A stretch of DNA of 64,000 bases, from assembly GCF_012641475.1 (NCBI RefSeq), contig NZ_JABAIL010000001.1, forward strand, positions 434,001 through 498,000. The letters run 5' to 3'. Position 1 is the stretch's first letter; each line of letters begins with the position of its first letter. Source of the stretch: Flammeovirga agarivorans. Its GTDB lineage: Bacteria > Bacteroidota > Bacteroidia > Cytophagales > Flammeovirgaceae. Position numbers and translations under genes: made by a program. The notes under the pieces are model-generated. The model did not search any database, was not told the DNA's origin, and was given only the letters and a program-made list of their open reading frames with translations. Below, in pieces: positions 62,137-64,000 of this stretch.

Positions 62137-64000
62137 ATGAAAAGTTTTAATAAATATGCAACTATCACATTGGCTATACTTTTTCTAGTAGGTTGTACTA
62201 GTCAGGTGGGGGAAGACTCAGGTTCCGGAGGAGGACAAAAAATATTTTTATATGATAACCCAATTCTTGGTCATGATTTGTATGTTCTTAACTATGGTCA
62301 TAGAGAAGTAGATGGTTTAGATACCAATTATTATATCATACCTAATGAAGTGGCGAGAGTCAAAGACTTAGATGTTGCAAAAAATAGTTCCGCAGCCAAT
62401 GGTGATATATTATCTCCAGAAAAATTAACGGAGTTTGAAGAACTAATCTATTTTACAGGATTGGAAACTTTTAGAGCGACATCTAATGAGTTGACAACAT
62501 TAGATTTTTCTAAATGTGTCAAGCTGAAAGGAATATATATCAATAACAACTGGCTTGAAGTTCTTAATGTTGATTCTTTACCATTACTGGAGGAAATAGA
62601 ATTTTCATCTTCATCTAGAGCTCCAGGTCTTATTACTTCCATGAACCTTACTAATAATATTAATCTAATTGTATTTGAATTAGAGGATCATGGTTTAACA
62701 GCATTGGATGTCTCTAAAAATGTGAACTTAGATGAAATAAATGTTTCGGGAAACACAGGTGATCCTATTACCATTGATTCTTTGATATATGATCAACTTT
62801 CTGTTGCAGAGGGTGTAGTAAGAGAAGAACCTACAGTTGAATTACCCGATGATGGAGTAGTCATTCAAGATGTAAACTTTGGTAGAGTACTTGATTCTCT
62901 AGGTTATGCAAATGGTCCTTTATCTACAGGGAAATATTACCTCATTCCTGATGATGTTGCAGGAGTAACAACATTAGATATAAGCAATAAAGGGATTTCT
63001 AAAATTAGTGAGATTTCTTATTTCACAAGCTTAGAAAGTTTAGATGCTTCAGCAAATAGTATTGATACTATAGATGTAAGTACAAATAACAGTTTGACTA
63101 TACTTACTGCAGATCATAGTGGTAGTGGTTTAGGAGAGCTAGTGTCATTGTCACTACCTGCCAGTATAGATTCTGTGGATATTTATAGATTTGCAGGAGC
63201 TACTGTTGATATTACCTCTTGTCCTAATTTAGTGAGATTTGATGCTGAACAATCTACGATCACTTCTATAGATTTATCTGGAAATCCTGAATTAAAAATA
63301 TTCAGAGTTAGACAATATAATTCAGGGCAGTGGGATGCAGGTTTAGGTTTGACCACAATAGATTTTTCAAATAACCCTAAGTTAGAAGATGTATACCTAT
63401 TTAGAAATCAATTAGGTGCTTCTAATGATATAACATGGTGGGATGAAAGTGAAGGGTCAGTATTAACATCATTGGATTTAGGAAGTAATCCAAATGGAAC
63501 AGAAGCAACTTTTGAAATTCCTGATTTTATCTTCTCAACTTTAACTGATAGATCGGGAAATGTTCAATCTGATGCTCCTCCAGTAGATAATTCTAATCTA
63601 TTTATTTCCGAGTATGCATGTTCTTCATCAAAGGAGTCAGGTACTGATTTTAGAAATACTTACATAGAGATTTATAACCCAAGTACAACAGAAACAGCAT
63701 ATCTATCGAATTACACATTAGAATATTCATCCAATGGTGGTGATTGGGGAGGTGAACACACGTTCTCAACTCAAACCTTGGGTCCTGGAGAAGTACTAGT
63801 GATCGGAAGACCGGAAGTGAATCCAAGTAGAATTACAGTAGATGAAAGTTGGTCATCATTAACAGCAAATGGTGATGATGGAATAAGGTTGTTGAAAAAT
63901 AATACTGTAACGGATGTAATTGGTACAAATTATAGTAGTTCTCCTCCTGTAGGAACAGATCCAGGTGATGGTTGGGAAGTTGCAGGAGTTACAGAAGCAA
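62137..64000 (+). CDS. Lipoprotein with leucine-rich-like repeats and a lamin-tail domain, cut by the window edge
   Basis: This frame starts at the ATG at 62137, 17 bases after the porin stop, and stays open to the last base, giving at least 621 residues. A signal peptide with lipobox L-V-G-C (Cys20) is followed by a Gly/Ser-rich linker. Two blocks of leucine-rich-like repeats follow (T-T-L-D-F-S-K, T-A-L-D-V-S-K-N, T-S-I-D-L-S-G-N, T-T-I-D-F-S-N-N). From about residue 487 comes a lamin-tail domain (L-F-I-S-E-Y, Y-I-E-I-Y-N-P, L-G-P-G-E-V-L-V-I-G). It is probably displayed on the surface as a binding protein of the operon. The C-terminus lies beyond the window. Confidence 0.85.
   Translation, partial: MKSFNKYATITLAILFLVGCTSQVGEDSGSGGGQKIFLYDNPILGHDLYVLNYGHREVDGLDTNYYIIPNEVARVKDLDVAKNSSAANGDILSPEKLTEFEELIYFTGLETFRATSNELTTLDFSKCVKLKGIYINNNWLEVLNVDSLPLLEEIEFSSSSRAPGLITSMNLTNNINLIVFELEDHGLTALDVSKNVNLDEINVSGNTGDPITIDSLIYDQLSVAEGVVREEPTVELPDDGVVIQDVNFGRVLDSLGYANGPLSTGKYYLIPDDVAGVTTLDISNKGISKISEISYFTSLESLDASANSIDTIDVSTNNSLTILTADHSGSGLGELVSLSLPASIDSVDIYRFAGATVDITSCPNLVRFDAEQSTITSIDLSGNPELKIFRVRQYNSGQWDAGLGLTTIDFSNNPKLEDVYLFRNQLGASNDITWWDESEGSVLTSLDLGSNPNGTEATFEIPDFIFSTLTDRSGNVQSDAPPVDNSNLFISEYACSSSKESGTDFRNTYIEIYNPSTTETAYLSNYTLEYSSNGGDWGGEHTFSTQTLGPGEVLVIGRPEVNPSRITVDESWSSLTANGDDGIRLLKNNTVTDVIGTNYSSSPPVGTDPGDGWEVAGVTEA

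Noticed and set aside
1-64000. CRISPR arrays, tRNA or rRNA genes, insertion sequences, prophage genes
   Set aside because: No regularly spaced repeats, cloverleaf sequences, transposase or phage proteins were seen on either strand by reading; weak RNA genes could have been missed.

Overview
The window reads as chromosomal DNA of a marine-type, gliding Bacteroidetes bacterium, most likely in the order Cytophagales (a Flammeovirga-like organism is my best guess, from gene content only). Pointers are AT-rich DNA, dense genes without obvious Shine-Dalgarno sites, the C-terminus of a GldF-like gliding-motility ABC permease at the left edge, a SusC/SusD pair, type IX secretion C-terminal domains with the Y/F-P-N-P signature, CarboxypepD_reg-type TonB receptors, and many surface lipoproteins. 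I saw no rRNA, tRNA, CRISPR array, insertion sequence or integrase, so most of the window looks like stable chromosome with a few accessory modules.

Layout. 1-2150: end of gldF, a polyprenyl diphosphate synthase and two small tandem paralogues. 2260-3420: superoxide dismutase and a conserved orphan protein. 3470-7040: a two-gene cassette (large DUF3696-type ATPase plus an unknown protein with a His-Asp-Arg motif), the best candidate for an undescribed conflict or defence system. 7250-12770: housekeeping and membrane genes (CDGSH ferredoxin, DUF389 protein, uracil permease, metallophosphoesterase). 13225-29731: a polysaccharide utilization locus (PUL) with SusC, SusD, a PKD surface lipoprotein, two large homologous secreted proteins of unrecognised catalytic class, a GH2 beta-mannosidase, an aldose-epimerase-like lipoprotein and, convergent at the end, a membrane-spanning TPR/HTH regulator. 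The parts fit together as outer-membrane capture and import (SusCD, PKD lipoprotein), extracellular attack on a polymer (the two T9SS cargo proteins) and removal of beta-mannosyl units (GH2), so the glycan probably contains beta-linked mannose.

29800-36740: YdjM-type hydrolase, a Glu/Val-rich mini-lipoprotein, a TonB-dependent receptor, enoyl-CoA hydratase and formate-tetrahydrofolate ligase. 36798-41886: a compact minus-strand cluster of DEDD exonuclease-BRCT, acyltransferase, patatin, a coiled-coil protein with repeated QxxIxxFF motifs and two TerD proteins, which resembles a Ter-type stress module linking membrane and DNA functions. 42085-43001: an sdpR-sdpI pair with a clear palindromic operator. 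43138-51472: cysS, a Dph6-like ATPase, an NmrA-like protein with a lost dinucleotide motif, a three-part FAD/Fe-S oxidase and OxyR.

51772-54125: queD overlapping folE, then two tandem beta-barrel proteins. 54444-64000: an alpha/beta hydrolase and a six-gene plus-strand run (lipoprotein hydrolase, DcuC, porin, M14 carboxypeptidase, second porin, leucine-rich/lamin-tail lipoprotein cut by the window edge) that looks like a nutrient acquisition operon. Most convergent gene ends are separated by strong bidirectional hairpin terminators.
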